From assembly GCF_002078875.1 (NCBI RefSeq), contig NC_034412.1, positions 13,454,995 to 13,518,994 of the forward strand: a DNA stretch of 64,000 nt. Direction: 5' to 3'. The position numbers and the translations under genes are program-made. The stretch is from Numida meleagris (Eukaryota > Chordata > Aves > Galliformes > Numididae). The notes below the pieces were generated by a model. That model was not told where the DNA came from. It did not search any database and saw only the letters and a program-made list of their open reading frames with translations. Position 1 is the first letter of the stretch. Each line of letters begins with the position of its first letter. Shown piece by piece: positions 12,501 through 26,111 of this stretch.

Positions 12501-15500
12501 TGGATATAGATATTTTCTGTGGAGGATAGCAGCAACAACAACTTCTGTTTCTTTTTTCTACATTTCTATTTTCCTTATATGACTGTACAGGTGCAATGCA
12601 AAGGACGGGAATTCATAATTCCTCAGTACTTGATGATAAGAGTTAATGCAAATCAAATGATTTAATAACGCTTGAAAGCTCAATAACAAAAAGGTTTTCC
12701 ACCATCTTTCTTGAAAGAGAAAGATTTGAAGTTTCTTCATTAATCTGGGCACATGCTGTTGATTTATTTCCTGATGGAAAAACAATCAGCTCAAAACAAT
12801 TTCTTACCATTGGCAAGCTGTTTAATGGCACTTCCTTTCCAGCCCATGTTATGACAGTTCTCATGCTGCTAAGCAAAAGCCTGTTGTTATCAATTCATTA
12901 TTAGTTTTCATTGAGGCCCTGGGTCAGGTCACAACCCTTATTTTTTCCAAAGACCCCATCACTATTAGTTTCTCTCCCAGAGATAAGGAAATGATGGATG
13001 AAACTTACTTACCACATTTAAATTATCAGTAGGAAATTCATCAGCCAGTCCAGTAGGGTAAAGAAATGTCATAAATTCAATAAACCACTGGCAGTATAAT
13101 GGGTGCTTATATATATGAGATGCAATGAAAACAGAGATCAACCGATCAGATTTGAAAGACAGGAGCACATAAAAATGCACAGCTGTAAACTCTGAGGGAG
13201 ACTGTTTGCTGTGGACAAACCTAGCACAGGGTATCTACGGTATCTATGCTGGCAGCAAGAAGAGCTGGAAATTTTATGATAGTCTTGTGGTGTAAGCAGC
13301 TGATATGGAAGTCATAAAAGAGAAGCCAAATGCTTTTAGGCTTATTTCTCTCAGGCCATAGTGACTTTCTTCTCCACTAGCAATAAAGAGAAAGATTTTT
13401 CCAAATTATGCTAACATCTTTGTGAAACAAGTATCTTCATGTAACATGAAATGCTTCTCAGTCAGTTTCTGATACCTCTGAGATTGATGAATATGTAATT
13501 CCTTACTCATCTATCAGTTCTACTGGTGTCATTATGACTATTTGCCGATGTCTCAGTACAACAAGCATTTAAGACTACAGTTGAAGTTTAACAGCAACTG
13601 ACTGCTTTGCTGGATCTGGTCCAGAATGACTATTAGTCTGTTTAATGACAGATAGGCCCTCAGGGCCACTCTGTATTCTTGGTGACATTGGTAGCCTGTG
13701 GCAAGCAAAAGAAATCTTATGTTTTACTCTGAGTGAAAAAGTCAAGAAAGATTTGGTCTTTCCTAGGACTTGTGACTTGGAGTGTGACTTCAGTAGGGTT
13801 TTTTTTCTGTTTCATTGCTGATTGTGAGCCTGATAATTTCCTTCAAATCCACAGTAACTTGCAACCATTCTTGGATGTACTAAATGCTTTCTGTACAGCT
13901 GTATTCCTTTTTTTTTTTTTTTCTGTTGAAATGATAAATTGAGTTCCTGTTTTAATTGGATTCTGAGTGACATGAGTTAATAACAAATATGTTTCTGAAT
14001 GTATAGACATGAACGCATATACTGAAGTTCAACAGCTAGTTAACATTAAATGGATTGGCTTCACTTAGGCCAAGGGAGACCATTTGTTTTCCTTGGGGCA
14101 ACAGTGAACTTCCCCTTGGGAAGACACGTTCCTTCTTAGTCCAGAAGTACCAGTTCAAACTGAATGGGGGGAATCTCTCCCTTCCTTAGTCTCACTTTTA
14201 AGTTAGGATATTTTATGATTAAACTCATTTCTTTTTTTTTTTTTAATTAATGTTTTATATAAAATAGCTTAAATCATTGAGGCAGATATAAATGAGGAAA
14301 TATTTGAGTACAGACTAGAAGGGAAACCTTACCACAGAGAATTGTTTCCTAGCAGTACCATTTTGTCATCTGTGGAGGAGTGGGAGTCCAGCATTTGTAT
14401 GGTACAACTCATCCGGTGCTTTAAGTGTAAAATAATATTTGTTTTGTCCCTTCCTGGATGTGTGATTTTTGCCCTGAATCCAGAAAGACATCTTGAGATT
14501 TGTGTCTGATGATCAGTAGGTTAGGTTCCATTTAGTGGTTGTATCATATTATCTGTGCTTATAATACATAATAATACTTGTCGTAATACAAGAATAATAC
14601 ATCAAATGTCTTTTATCCCCATCAAAACACAGAAATATTTTAGTATGGAAACCTAGATTTGTGTTGCGTACAGATATATTCCTTAGCATAAAGACTTTGA
14701 AAAATATTACTATATAAATAAAATTTTTCCAAGGATGCTATTTGTTTTGATTATGAAATCAAACATTAGTACACAAAAACAATTGTCAAATGTAAATGTA
14801 GAAGTGCATTTTAGTAAGCGTAAAATGAAAACTTACCTTCTCATCTTTGTTCCAGGCCTGCTGGCAATATATATTTTCAAAACTGTGTACAAACCTATTC
14901 TTACAGGTTTTTTTATATCAATCTTTTTCATGAAAAACTTGAGGACAATGAATTCCCACTCAGTACTCTATTGCAAAGAACATAAGATGGGTCTTCTGTG
15001 TACTTCAAACTGATGCTGCTGTGGTGCACGGTTCAGAGAGTACCTTTACTGCGTGACTGATGCAAACTATTTCAGTCTGTACAAATTTGGGAAGAATATT
15101 TTGTGTACAGAGTTTCAGACATAAAAGCTGCTGATGAAATATTGGCAATTGCCTTGAGACCTCTTTGAAAATGTGATCTTAAGGAATTTTACACATGGAA
15201 AACATTAACAACATCCTAGCAATCAGCATGTCAGAAAGTGGGAAGGATTGTGATGGGAAAAGGGTGACTGTGCTGAACCAACCCTTCAAATACAATTTCA
15301 TGCTGGGGCTGTGTGCACCATGCAGAAGGGAAAGCCATTGGATACCAGCATCCACAAGTGACCCAATCTCTTCCTGGCCTTAGAGCTAAGAGGATCATAA
15401 GTCTTATGTAGAAACACATCTGTTCTTCTCAAATCCACATATAAGTTCATTTGGAAGAGCTAAGGGCAAGGCATTTCACTTCTTTGTCCTTTCCTGATAG

Positions 15501-17070
15501 GCACCTTTGTGAGTGTGTGTTTGTTTGTTTTTGTTTACAATTAACACAAGAGACAGCAGATCAGTAACAACATCAACAGTATTTTCAAGGTTGTTTTTTC
15601 TACTTTGAGTGGTAACTAATCCAGAAGAGATGCCACTGAGAATCTTTGTTGTTGCTGTCTGCCTCAAATACTCAAGACATACAAGTTTATTACTCTTTGT
15701 ATGAAATAGTATTCACATAAAAGTCAATAGCTAAGCTCCCATTTACATGAGGAGATTAAGGATTTATTTTCTAAGTCATCTTTTGCGTGTTTGCATCGAC
15801 TATTTATAAGTTCTCAATTTTTACCAGTTTTATTATCGTTTTTGCAGTTAGATTGGTTCCACTCACAATTTAAAAAACAAAAACAAACTATAAAAACCTG
15901 TAACATGAGTCATTTCATTTCTGTTACGTTGCTTGCTCTTGAAAAAACACACTGCCAAAGAAAGCATGGAATTGCTAAGGGTAAATTTTATAACAAATCT
16001 GGAGGTCTGACCAAAGGTCTTTGCTGAATTGTATATTTCTTTTAATTTTTGTTATTTTTTTCCCCAAGAATAATGAAATCCTAGGTTTTCAGTAAATCTG
16101 CATGTTATAAAATGAGGATGGAAGGTGAGCATAGCATTCAGGTTTGCCTAACGGTTCCAATGTTATGTGTCTTTTAGTTGCCATTTCAGTTTTGAGTTGT
16201 AAAATTTCAGATTGAACTTGTTTGAATTTATTTCTATTGACAGTCCTGTCTTGAGAGGTCCAAAAATATTTAAGTTTCATCAAACTGTTCCACATTGTAT
16301 ATATCAAGTAAGGGAGAAAATGGCTGTCAGTTGTCCAAGTTACAGGACAGGAACTACAGGAATATAATGTACTGACAAGTTTGTAGATTGTTGAGATTTA
16401 TCAGAAATTCTAGATTTGACAGTGGAGATAATGTCATGGACTAAAAGATTTTTGATATATTCATGAAAATCTTTCAGGATGATTATTATAATTATGATGG
16501 AATTATAAGCATGGCTGAATTTCCATTACTGCTCCTGTGGACAGGACAAAGAAGAATGAATATAGTTCCTGTCTTCTTCTTCCTCCATCGTTCCTTCTTA
16601 GGCTAACTGCATGAAGTAATGTTTGAACCTGTAGGCTAAGACTACAGATTTTGATCTTGATGGTGGACTCCGTGACAGGTTATTATTCTCTGGCCATGCC
16701 TCCTATCTACTGCATTTTGCAGCACTTGGGCCCCTCTGCTTTCTGAAGCTACAGCAGAAATACTGTCCTTTGATTAGAGCCAGTTTATTGAGATTTTTTC
16801 TGTAATAGAGTTTTAAGAAGAATTGGAAAGAAACTGTTTTGTTCTGTTGCACTGAATTTTGGAAATGTTTAGCTTTCCCTTGACAATATGAAATCAGCTT
16901 TCTGATGGCAGGCCAGTTAGCTCATCCTTGATTTTTCAAAACTTGTTAGGGCTCTATTCTAGCTGTGATGCGTGCCATCCTTGCTTTGAAGTTTCAGATA
17001 TTGGGGATTTTGCATTTGCAAAGTAGTCACTGCTATGAATATGCTTGAGTTACTTTTCTTAGTGTTTTCA
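9561..17070. other. Unannotated AT-rich non-coding DNA
   Basis: About 7.5 kb without a gene, RNA gene or repeat family that I can name. Simple sequence: 20 A at 9976-9995, T-runs near 11310, 13907 and 14230, and a GT/TTTG-rich patch at 15510-15540. Open frames (largest 92 codons at 14735-15013) show no domain, signal peptide or family resemblance and are taken as chance. Confidence 0.55.
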
Positions 17071-17073
17071 CTA

Positions 17074-17522
17074 CTTCAGTGGGAGCAGCTCTTACTGTCA
17101 TTTCCACTCAGATTAAGATGTTTTAGGAGAGACAAAATAGTAGCGGTGCCATTAAACTCACTTTGTATCTGTGGGGTTTCAGGGAGAACACAATGTCAAT
17201 GTAAAACATTACAAATATCTTTGTCCTTTAAGTTGGTAAATACCAGGGACTTCGCTTTTGGAAAGAAATTGCTTTTATGCATACATTTATGTTACTGTTA
17301 ATAGTGTTTTCACTGTGTCAAAGGTGTATTGAATTTGTTCTATTAAAACTGTATCTCCCAAGACATGGTTTCAGTGGGAACATCTCTTGCTGTCACTTCT
17401 ATTGAGATCATGATTGTTTGGAAGGCGAAAAAAAAAGAGTCATACAATTTCTGTAGGACTTGGAAAGACTACACTGTCACTAGAAAACAGCACATGAATT
17501 TCTTCTGTCTTTAACTTGTAGG
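17074..17522 (+). repeat. Ancient diverged tandem duplication, two copies about 290 bp apart
   Basis: Copy A (about 17074-17237) and copy B (about 17369-17520) align along their length. TTCAGTGGGAGCAGCTCTTA pairs with TTCAGTGGGAACATCTCTTG, followed by CTGTCATTTCCACT against CTGTCACTTCTATT. Later blocks pair as AATGTCAATGTAAAACA against CACTGTCACTAGAAAACA and GTCCTTTAAGTTGGTA against GTCTTTAACTTGTA. By eye the identity is roughly 70 percent in the best parts. The unit fits no repeat family I know and contains no long open frame. Confidence 0.65.
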
Positions 17523-20500
17523 GTTTTTTAAATGAATAATAATGTACATAAAAGGTGAACATAACATTTTAAATCCTGTTTAGCTTCTTCAGTTCTGTTC
17601 TTTTGAGCCAGTGCCTAAACCAACAGCAACTGTTGAGCTGCATTCAAATACTGAGACCTATTTACACATTTGATACCAAATATGCAAATTAAAGAAACAA
17701 CAAAATTTACATTTGTCTTGTGTGAGACACCAATGAAGATGAGCAATAGTACAAGAGATCAGATGCAATCGTGTGATTTTGAAAGTGGAAGCACTATGAA
17801 CTAAAAAAAGATATTGCATTACCCATGAATATTGTTCAACCTAATACATCATCTATTTCTTTGAAAATGTATGTTGGAAATTAATTTTACAAGATATACT
17901 TATCTCCATGTATAACTTTTATATTTTTAATTCAGAGAAGCATTAATTTCAACATATTTTCCATGTCTGAATTATCTACATTATTATCTACGTTTCGGAT
18001 GTAAAGGAATATATGTCACTACACAAGAATCCTTTTCTTCTGTTTGTTTGCAAACAGAGCATTTTGCCTTAAAAAAAGGAAAATAAAACAGAACTTTTTT
18101 TTTTTCAGTAGAAATGACTTTAAACGTAGCCAAAATAGTCAAACAAAAACCTTCTTTCCTGAAGGAGGTTGCATCAGTGATGAGGTTGCTTCTAGTGCTG
18201 TTAGCTTCCCACATGGGAAATACACAAAGAAAAGTGTGTTTTTATATATTTTTTTTATGTTAAGTTCTCATATTTTTTTATAGGAAAGGAAGACACTGTT
18301 TAAGGCGAAAGAATACATTCACTTCTAATTAAATCTTTAAAATATTTTGATATTTCTCCTGTGGCATATAAATGCATATTAGTAAGGTCAAGCACACTGT
18401 TATGATGCTAAAACTTTATTACCAAGCTTATTCATATAGAAACTGTTGGGTTTTTTCGGGTCTCATGTAATCAAAGTGTGAATGTGAATAGTCTCATTTC
18501 TCTACATTTCTCTGCCTCTAGTTCATGACATCATTGATACAATCTCAACCTTAAAATAATCTGAAAGCAACAGACATCTATGCCACCAGTCATCCCCCTA
18601 TCTTACATAGAACAGGAGACAATAGATTTGTAATATCGTTGGAAAATACTAACTTATTAATGATTAAGGACTGAAAAATAATTTTTTCATTCTACAAAAT
18701 ATATTAATTTTTGATGAGATCAGCTTTTTTCTAGCTCTGACATTTAATTTATTTATCTTTATAGATAATATGACTGGTTGAAAACATTCTTCATTTTTTG
18801 GTAGCCTCCATGGCCATGTGAATATGATACAAATGGATTAGGATTTTTAGGATTAGCTCCAAATAATTTGGAAGTGATCATAGCACTGAGACACAAATAC
18901 GCATCTAATTTCTGTTGTTGCAGGTACCTAGTCAACACTAAGTTGTTGCTCTTTTTGATATGTAGTTTTGGAATTGATGGTGAACTTTTTATGTTTTTTA
19001 TGTGAAGCAGGCTGAGGAAAACTGTAATTTGACTCTTTCATTTATATGGATTTGTTTATTGTTTTATTCTCAAGAACAGGTTAAATAGCACTACCAGGAG
19101 GGAATCTGACACTAGCTTCAACTGCATGCCCCTTTTCCATTCTGCTTACAAGTCATTAATGATATTGTTCTAATAGAATAAAAACAATTGTACAACTTCA
19201 CAGAAGAGTCAAACAGCCCCAACTGAAAACAAAATTCAATATTTTACGCTTAGCACTTTTTATGATTTAATTCATGAGCATAGTGTTCTTTGTCTAAGAA
19301 AATCTCAGATCTAGACACGTGAAGTTAATGTAGTTATTAGAATTAGCAACTCCCATGTACTGTTGTCTTTTTAAATTTTCCACCTCGTTAACATTTGCGA
19401 ATGAATATGTAATTCCAAGCCTACAGAAGTCATACTCTTTTGTCATTGAACATGTTTGCTGCTAGCAATAACTAGCTCTTCTAATGATGTCTTGCAGATA
19501 AATGAGCATTTATGCCCAAAATACAACAATATGGATAAAGAGCTGTGTAATCAATAGCTATGTTCTGAATTTCTGGGATGGTTACAGATACCTGTTCCAA
19601 CTCAGTGGCATTTGCCTTAATCACTTTAGATTGCAAGTGGTTTCTAATAAGTAACATTTAGATTAAAAAGTTAATATAATACAGGGGGCCAAAGTTTTGC
19701 TCCAAAATAACAATGACCAAACCTCAAGAGAATATTCTTCTTCAGTTTAGCACATCTGATAAGCTTTATATCAGATATCACATTGCCAGGCAGAGATTTT
19801 CAGCAATGTTTTCCCAAATAATCTAGTTTGAAAGTAAGTGCAAAATAATTTCCTTTGCAATTCCTACCTGCAGTGGGCTCGGTGAGTTTTCTTCACTTGA
19901 AATGCTGGTGGGATACATTAATAAATTAATAAATACCAAGTACATATGTATATAGAATGCAGAATATAATCCCAACATGTGTAAACTATAATTCCTCCAC
20001 TGTCACTGGATAAATCACACAGTCATTATTATGGGACTGTCATTTACATATTAGATTCTGAAGAGAAGCAACCAGCAGCTTCTCAGCTGTAATTTGAGCT
20101 AATGCAAAGTCGTGTTCTAGTGGAAGTGTAAAAGAACCATTTCTCAAAGCAAGGCAAATTTATAGGCACTTCAGTTAGTTAATAGTTAAATTGAATCCAG
20201 TAATTTTGTTAATGTGCACAACTGTTCCCTAATGCCATACTGATGTAATGTAGTAACATCTAATAACAGAGCATTGTAAAAATCCTTAATGGTTTACAAA
20301 ACATAACTTCCTTTGTTGTCCTATGACTAATAAATTTTCTTTGAAAGCTTTTCTATGTGAGAATTGGTTTTCAGGTCTCTTAAAACTGCTGTCATCCACA
20401 TGTTGCCCAGAATGCAAGTCCCTTGGAAGAGGATTAAGCACTTTGACAAACCAAAAGGAACAGTTTGACCTTTATGGTTTTGACTGTTGTTTCTTAATGC

Positions 20501-23500
20501 CAACACAAAGCAAAAATAAACAATATCTGATGGCACTCACATATCAGGAATGATTACAGAATGACATTATTTACACTTGACATTTTGAGTGGCAGATGGG
20601 AAAACAATTTGAATCCAGCTTTTCTTGTCAATGTTTAATTTAAAACACTTAAGCTAATAAATACAGTGCATTTTAGTTCTACAAAATAGAAATATTCTTA
20701 TGCTTCTTTGGCATAAATGCTAATATTTTGACAAGAACTAAATCAGAATTGGACATGAAAACAGACCTTTTCCCCCATTTTGATACAGTGAACTTAGTTT
20801 ATTATAGTGCTGATAAAAATCAGCATCTCATTGTCAAATATTCTCTGTGATGTTTTCAAAACATTTGTCTTAGTATTTTGAGGCATTTCACTGAAAAGTG
20901 CTGCAAACCAGTGGCACCAAATATTTCACATTTCAGTTAATTTCTCTGATGTATGGAAGTCAAAAGTTTTAAATTTTAATTCAAACATTAAGGAAGTCAA
21001 CAGCAAGTCTGTACTGTGTGTGTGTGAACTATGTGAAGAAGAACTAATTAACTGTGTATACCTTGCACTAAGTCTAGAAGCTGCCTAGACCTGTGTCATC
21101 ACTTATTCCTCCTAGCCAGGTTGCTCTTTCTGTTATTCTCACCTATTCCTGCTAATTAGGCTTGCTCTTTCTGTCAGTGTATGGATTTTTTTTTACAGGG
21201 CCTATTCTTACATAATTAAATTTCTCCCCAGTCATTTCCCAAGTGTCTTCCAAAATGTTTTGAAAGTGATTTTCCCTATATTCTGGATACAAAACCTTAC
21301 CGAATACACTTTTCTATTACTTAAGCAGTGCTAAAACCAAACACTGCAAGATACAAGTATATGGATTTGGCTTGGATTGAAGCTCAGCTGAATCTGGGCC
21401 TCTGTGCAATTCTTAAAGTGTATAAGCACCTAAAAATGAAAGGAGACATTTAGTAGATTAAAAGACTCCCACTAGGACTGTCTAAGCACAGCTGAAAATC
21501 CCACAATGTCTATTTCCTTTCTCTTACCTGGTGGGACCCCCAGAATGCCTGTACAACCAGGAATACTGTACCAGTGAGAGGGGTCTTATTTAGGCAAATG
21601 AACATCTTGTATCAATACTAACTACAATAATGGAATTGTAATTGATATATACTTGATCTCAAGCTCGTCTTGTGTCATGGTTTCTTAGGCATTTTTTCTT
21701 TGATCCTTAACTTCTACCTGGAATTTCACCAAGTATAATTATATGAAATAACGTATATATGGATTATTGGAGTGTTAAGTTTGATGCAAATATACTTGAA
21801 ACTGCTTGGAAGCCATCAGGAAAAGCTGAATTAAAACTCTGTGTTTCCATATTGTTCTTTTTTTCTCATTTGCCTCTACAAATGCAGGCCAATTCAGGTT
21901 TAACTGATTATAGAGGTTAAAAGAAGTTACTAATGAATAAAAAACCTGTCAAATGAATCTGATGTTTCTGTTCCTGGTAGATTCTAAAAACTATGCTATT
22001 TGCTAATTATCAAGACATTTCTTCATATTAAGTTGCCATATTTGTCTTCTAGTTAGTATCAGTGTCACATAGTTATCATACAGTCACACATTTATGATCT
22101 TATTATATGAGATGCTAGTATTTGTGTGTGTGTTTTTTTATGAAGTATTGCTCTTACAGTGCCTTTCCTTTGTTAAAAGTATTAAAGCTATTTGTGACTT
22201 TGGAAAACAAATTGTACTACTTAAGTGCACCTCCCTTTGCCACCTGCAACAAAGTTGGGTGGCAGCCTGTCTGCAAATTCCATTCCAGTTTGCCAGCGTG
22301 CACTTTACCCAGCTTTGTAGCTTGCACCTTTTCAAGGAGCAGAATAACTTAAGGCACTTCTCATACAGTCATTAATTGGTTGAGTCTAGTGGGATCTCTT
22401 CACTGACTATGTGTTAATGTTTGTGATGTGGGTCACAACTCTGCATTGCTATTTTCTCTAATTACCAGACTTCAGTGTTTTTCTCTCAGCTGAAACCCTG
22501 TGTTCTCCCAGGCACAGTGTACGTAGAGGTAGAGATATCACAAAATGAGAGGAAAAAAATAACCTAACTATCTTCATGGTCTAGAAAGGTCCAATTAACA
22601 ATTAGAAGAATGTGTTGAAATAAAAATTTTACAATGCTTTTTTGACTCTGTTTTTAAACTGTTATGTTCACTGCTCAGATTTATCATTGGATTAACAAAC
22701 TGCTGATAAGAACACTTTTAACACCAGAGCATTAATGGTTCTGAACACAGATGGTTTGAGTTGTTTGAAGTTGCATGAATTACTGAACTATAGTATTATT
22801 GCAAGGGTGTTAATTGTTCACTGAGCCTGGACTGGAAATACACTTCAATGCATTCTGCACCATCACTGGATGTGCAGTGATCATAAATGAATGTAGACCA
22901 CTGCAAGAATGCAAAAAGTGATCTCACGCGTTGATGGATCTGTGAATGTGAAGGTTCTGCTCATTCCTGCTCCTTGCATAAGTACAGAAAAGTGATCATA
23001 CAACACAGAAAGTACAGTAGGAATAAGGCAATGACATGGCTTCATTCTGAGATTCCATACTTCATAATGATTTTAAGAGAGTGAGAACAACTGACGTGGA
23101 AGAGACATACTTTATTGCAGGACTGATGGCAGTGATGACATATTTTCCCTGTGAAGCTGGCTCCCCCCATCTTCAGTATGAACTACACCAGAATTACAAG
23201 CTACAAAAGGTACAAGCTGCAAAAATGTTTATAGATGAGGACTGCATTTGAGAAGAAAGTGAAAAATGATCATGCTGCATCTGTGATCCATAGACAAATC
23301 CATAATTTATATTCCAAGGGTTGAGGCTTTTAAATAATAGTTTTCATTTATCACTGATATTATTATGTATCTACTTTGGGAGGTGTCTATATCAATCTTT
23401 CCGCTCTCTCTCTCTCCAAAGTCCTAGGGGTAGGCGTAGATTGCTGCAAGCATGCTGCCTGAATCTGGGAAGTCTACTTGGTGAAATATTATTTATTAAA

Positions 23501-25607
23501 ACCTCTGAAGGAAAACTGGAAAATATAAATGATAGCAGCAAATAAGTAACAAAGAATTTAATGCTGCTTCTTCTACAGGACAGTTTTTTTTTTTTTTTTT
23601 TCTTTTTGTCTAGATGGATTCATGTTTTTGTAATCAGAAGCTATGAAGCTTTAGCTGACAGGAATCTATACTTTCCCCCTGCCCCCAAAAAGCATTCTGC
23701 TATCCTCAGTTGAGGTGGGGTAAGCCATACTGAACTGCCATAAGAAAACTTGTAGGTTGCATGGCATGAAAGGCACTGAGGATAATACCTGCATTTTCGT
23801 CCTTGTTTTGTACAGAAAAAAACCCTAAAATCATGCTCCCTTTTCCACCATACGTTATGTGTTTCCGTTTTTCCATTCACTGCAGATCAAGCAGGAGGTG
23901 GACCACGTGGAGAAGGTCAGTTGGAAAGTAAAGAGATCTAGAAGGAAAGTAAAGTAATGTAGAAAACATGAGTTATGAGAATATGGGGTTATTTTTTTTC
24001 TAGGAAGAGCCAATCATATCTCCTTCCCGCACAGGAAGGTACAGAAGGCCACTCTGGTGAGAAAGGGAATAATCCAAGAGATTAGGCAAAAGTAAGGTGG
24101 CAAAGATTTCAAATAGGATAAAAAAATAACTACTGGCCAAGTGAAACCCTGCTGCAGCATTTAAATGTGGAAATATGGCATTTCTGTCACTGAGACTTTC
24201 AAAAAAACAAGAGAAATAAGCATCTGTCAGAAATATCAAGGAATAGCTAATCCTTCCTTAGGGCAGGAGAATGTATTTGGTCATGTCTTAAAATTCCCTT
24301 CACTACTCATTTTTCACTGACTGTTTTAGGATTTTACAGGGAGAGTTTCAGCCCAAAGGGTATACACTAAGAAGTCCAGTGTTGTGGTTTTTGTCTGAGA
24401 ATTTTTAGATGGTTTTTCTCCAGGAGTAAATGGAAAGTGTCACATGGGGAATGTCTAGTCAAATAAATGAATGTTGAGAACTACAGTGTTTTACAGATGC
24501 ACACTTAGCATATCTCTGTAGAGAAGATTCCTGTGGTTGCTACAATCAATGTCAAAAATCCTATTGACTTAAGTGGTTAGAGATGAAAACCTTAAGCTAC
24601 TTGGAAGATCTCAGTTAATCAATTTGAATAAAATTATTATGCTATGTGTATCCAACTAAGCAACAGATTTCTTTTCTAGAGATGTGACACTGTCATGCCA
24701 AATATCCCCCACCATTTTTAGATATTCATTTTAATCAATATTAGTTAAATTTGGCTTGAGCAAGTTATTTTGCTAGCCAGATTTTGTGAAAGATTTACCA
24801 TTTTTGATGCATGCTTGCTTTATCACCCTGGTGCTTCCATTTACAGAAGAGGTAGATACAATATAAAATATTCATTTATCAATTTACTGATGTTTAAAAG
24901 CCTTTTCTCTCCTTTCCCTTTGTCCATTTGGGCTCTGCACCTCTGCCTGTTCAGCTGTTAGAGGGTGTCTCAGGGTGACCCCTACTCTTTTTTTGGGAGG
25001 CTGGCAGGGGACATCAGGAGGAGCCTGGGGCAGGTGAACCTAGGCTGGGGACCACCTCTGGGGCTTGTCCCTGTCTGCTGCTGTGCAATGGGAAGCAGGT
25101 TTGCCTGCCAGGATTTGCAGAACAACCAAGCTTTGTTGTTGTTGTTGTTGTGAGCTTGCTTCTTTCTGTTTCAGATTAAAAATATCTCTTGGGTTTGGCC
25201 ATTTCTGAGGTGATACCTGCAGGAGCGAAGCAGAAGGCAGAGCATAGTCACCAGCTATGACAGCCTTCAGGTGAGAGTTCTTTCCTTTCATGTGGAGATG
25301 GCCAGCTTCTCATATGGAGAAGTTTTTTGGCCCTTGTGAGATTCAGCTGCCCCGCTGAGGAGGTGGGAATTTCTGCACCATCTTGCAGGGTAGCAATGGT
25401 GTAAGGAGCTGTGGAGAGGGTAGAGCTGCAGGGAGAAAAATGGCTATGAAACTGCAGAAGATCACACTGGCTTCTCCCTGGAGGGATGCTGTGGGCTAGT
25501 GGAGAGCTGAGCCAGAGCCTCCATGTGTCTGGGCCCTGCAAAGTAATCACTGTGCCTGTACCAGAGGCAAATCTCCAGAGAGTGGCTTGTCCCAGATGTG
25601 TAGCTGG
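17523..25607. other. Unannotated AT-rich non-coding DNA
   Basis: About 8 kb without a supported gene. It holds a small tandem duplication at 21097-21176, 18 T at 23584-23601, a (TTG)n patch near 25134-25151 and a weak microexon candidate at 23886-23915. The stretch 24960-25600 is GC-richer than its surroundings but has few CpG and no family signature. Open frames are short and unremarkable. Confidence 0.55.
21097..21176 (+). repeat. Imperfect tandem duplication of about 40 bp
   Basis: Copy 1 (about 21097-21135) and copy 2 (about 21136-21176) share TTATTCCTCCTAGCCAGG against CTATTCCTGCTAATTAGG, and both end in TTGCTCTTTCTGT. It is a local duplication with several substitutions and one or two small indels. 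No function is indicated. Confidence 0.75.
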
Positions 25608-26111
25608 TGTCTTAGTTTCAGGTGGGTTGAAACTTTTTACTTCAGTGTCTGGTATGATGCTGTGTTTTGGTTCTAGGAGAAAAACAACACTGGTATCACA
25701 CAGATGCTTATAGCTGCTGCTAGGCAGTGTTATACAGAGCCAAGACCATTCACAGAGAAGGGCCCAAGGAGCTGGGAGGGAACATAATTAGGACAACTGA
25801 CTTAAACTGGCCAAAGACATATTCCATACCATACGACATCAAGCAGAAGGAGTTTTGAAGGAGGTAGGAGTTCATCTCTCCTATTCTCTTCCACTGCTCA
25901 GGGGGCTAGCTGGGCATTGGTTGGGGGGTGGTAAGCAATTACTTGTGCATCACTTGTTATACACATTTATATATATGTATGTAATAATTGTTATCCTTTT
26001 CTCTGTCTTAGTGAATGGTTTTGTCTCAGCTCATGAATTCTTTTTTTAATTCTCTCCCCCATCCCACATAACTGTGTGGTGCTCAGCCACCTGCTGGGTT
26101 AAACCACAGCA
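25608..26111 (+). mobile_element. Solo LTR, avian ERVL-type endogenous retrovirus
   Basis: The LTR starts TGTCTTAGTTTCAGGT and ends near AAACCACAGCA. It shares ordered blocks with the LTR at 61134-61647: the TGTC-TTTCAG start, GGGCATTGGT against TGCATTGGTC, GGTGGTAA-CAATT-type sequence, a CTCA-CC-CATGAATTC block, TCTCCCCCATCCCACA, and the GGTTAAACCAC end. The phrase GGCCAAAGACATATTCCATA is a typical U3 motif of this family in birds. About 504 bp. No gag-pol or second LTR is nearby, so it is a solo LTR left by recombination between the two LTRs of an old provirus. No clean 5-bp target duplication is seen (GCTGG before, GTCTT after), which suggests an older insertion or a shifted boundary. Confidence 0.8.
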
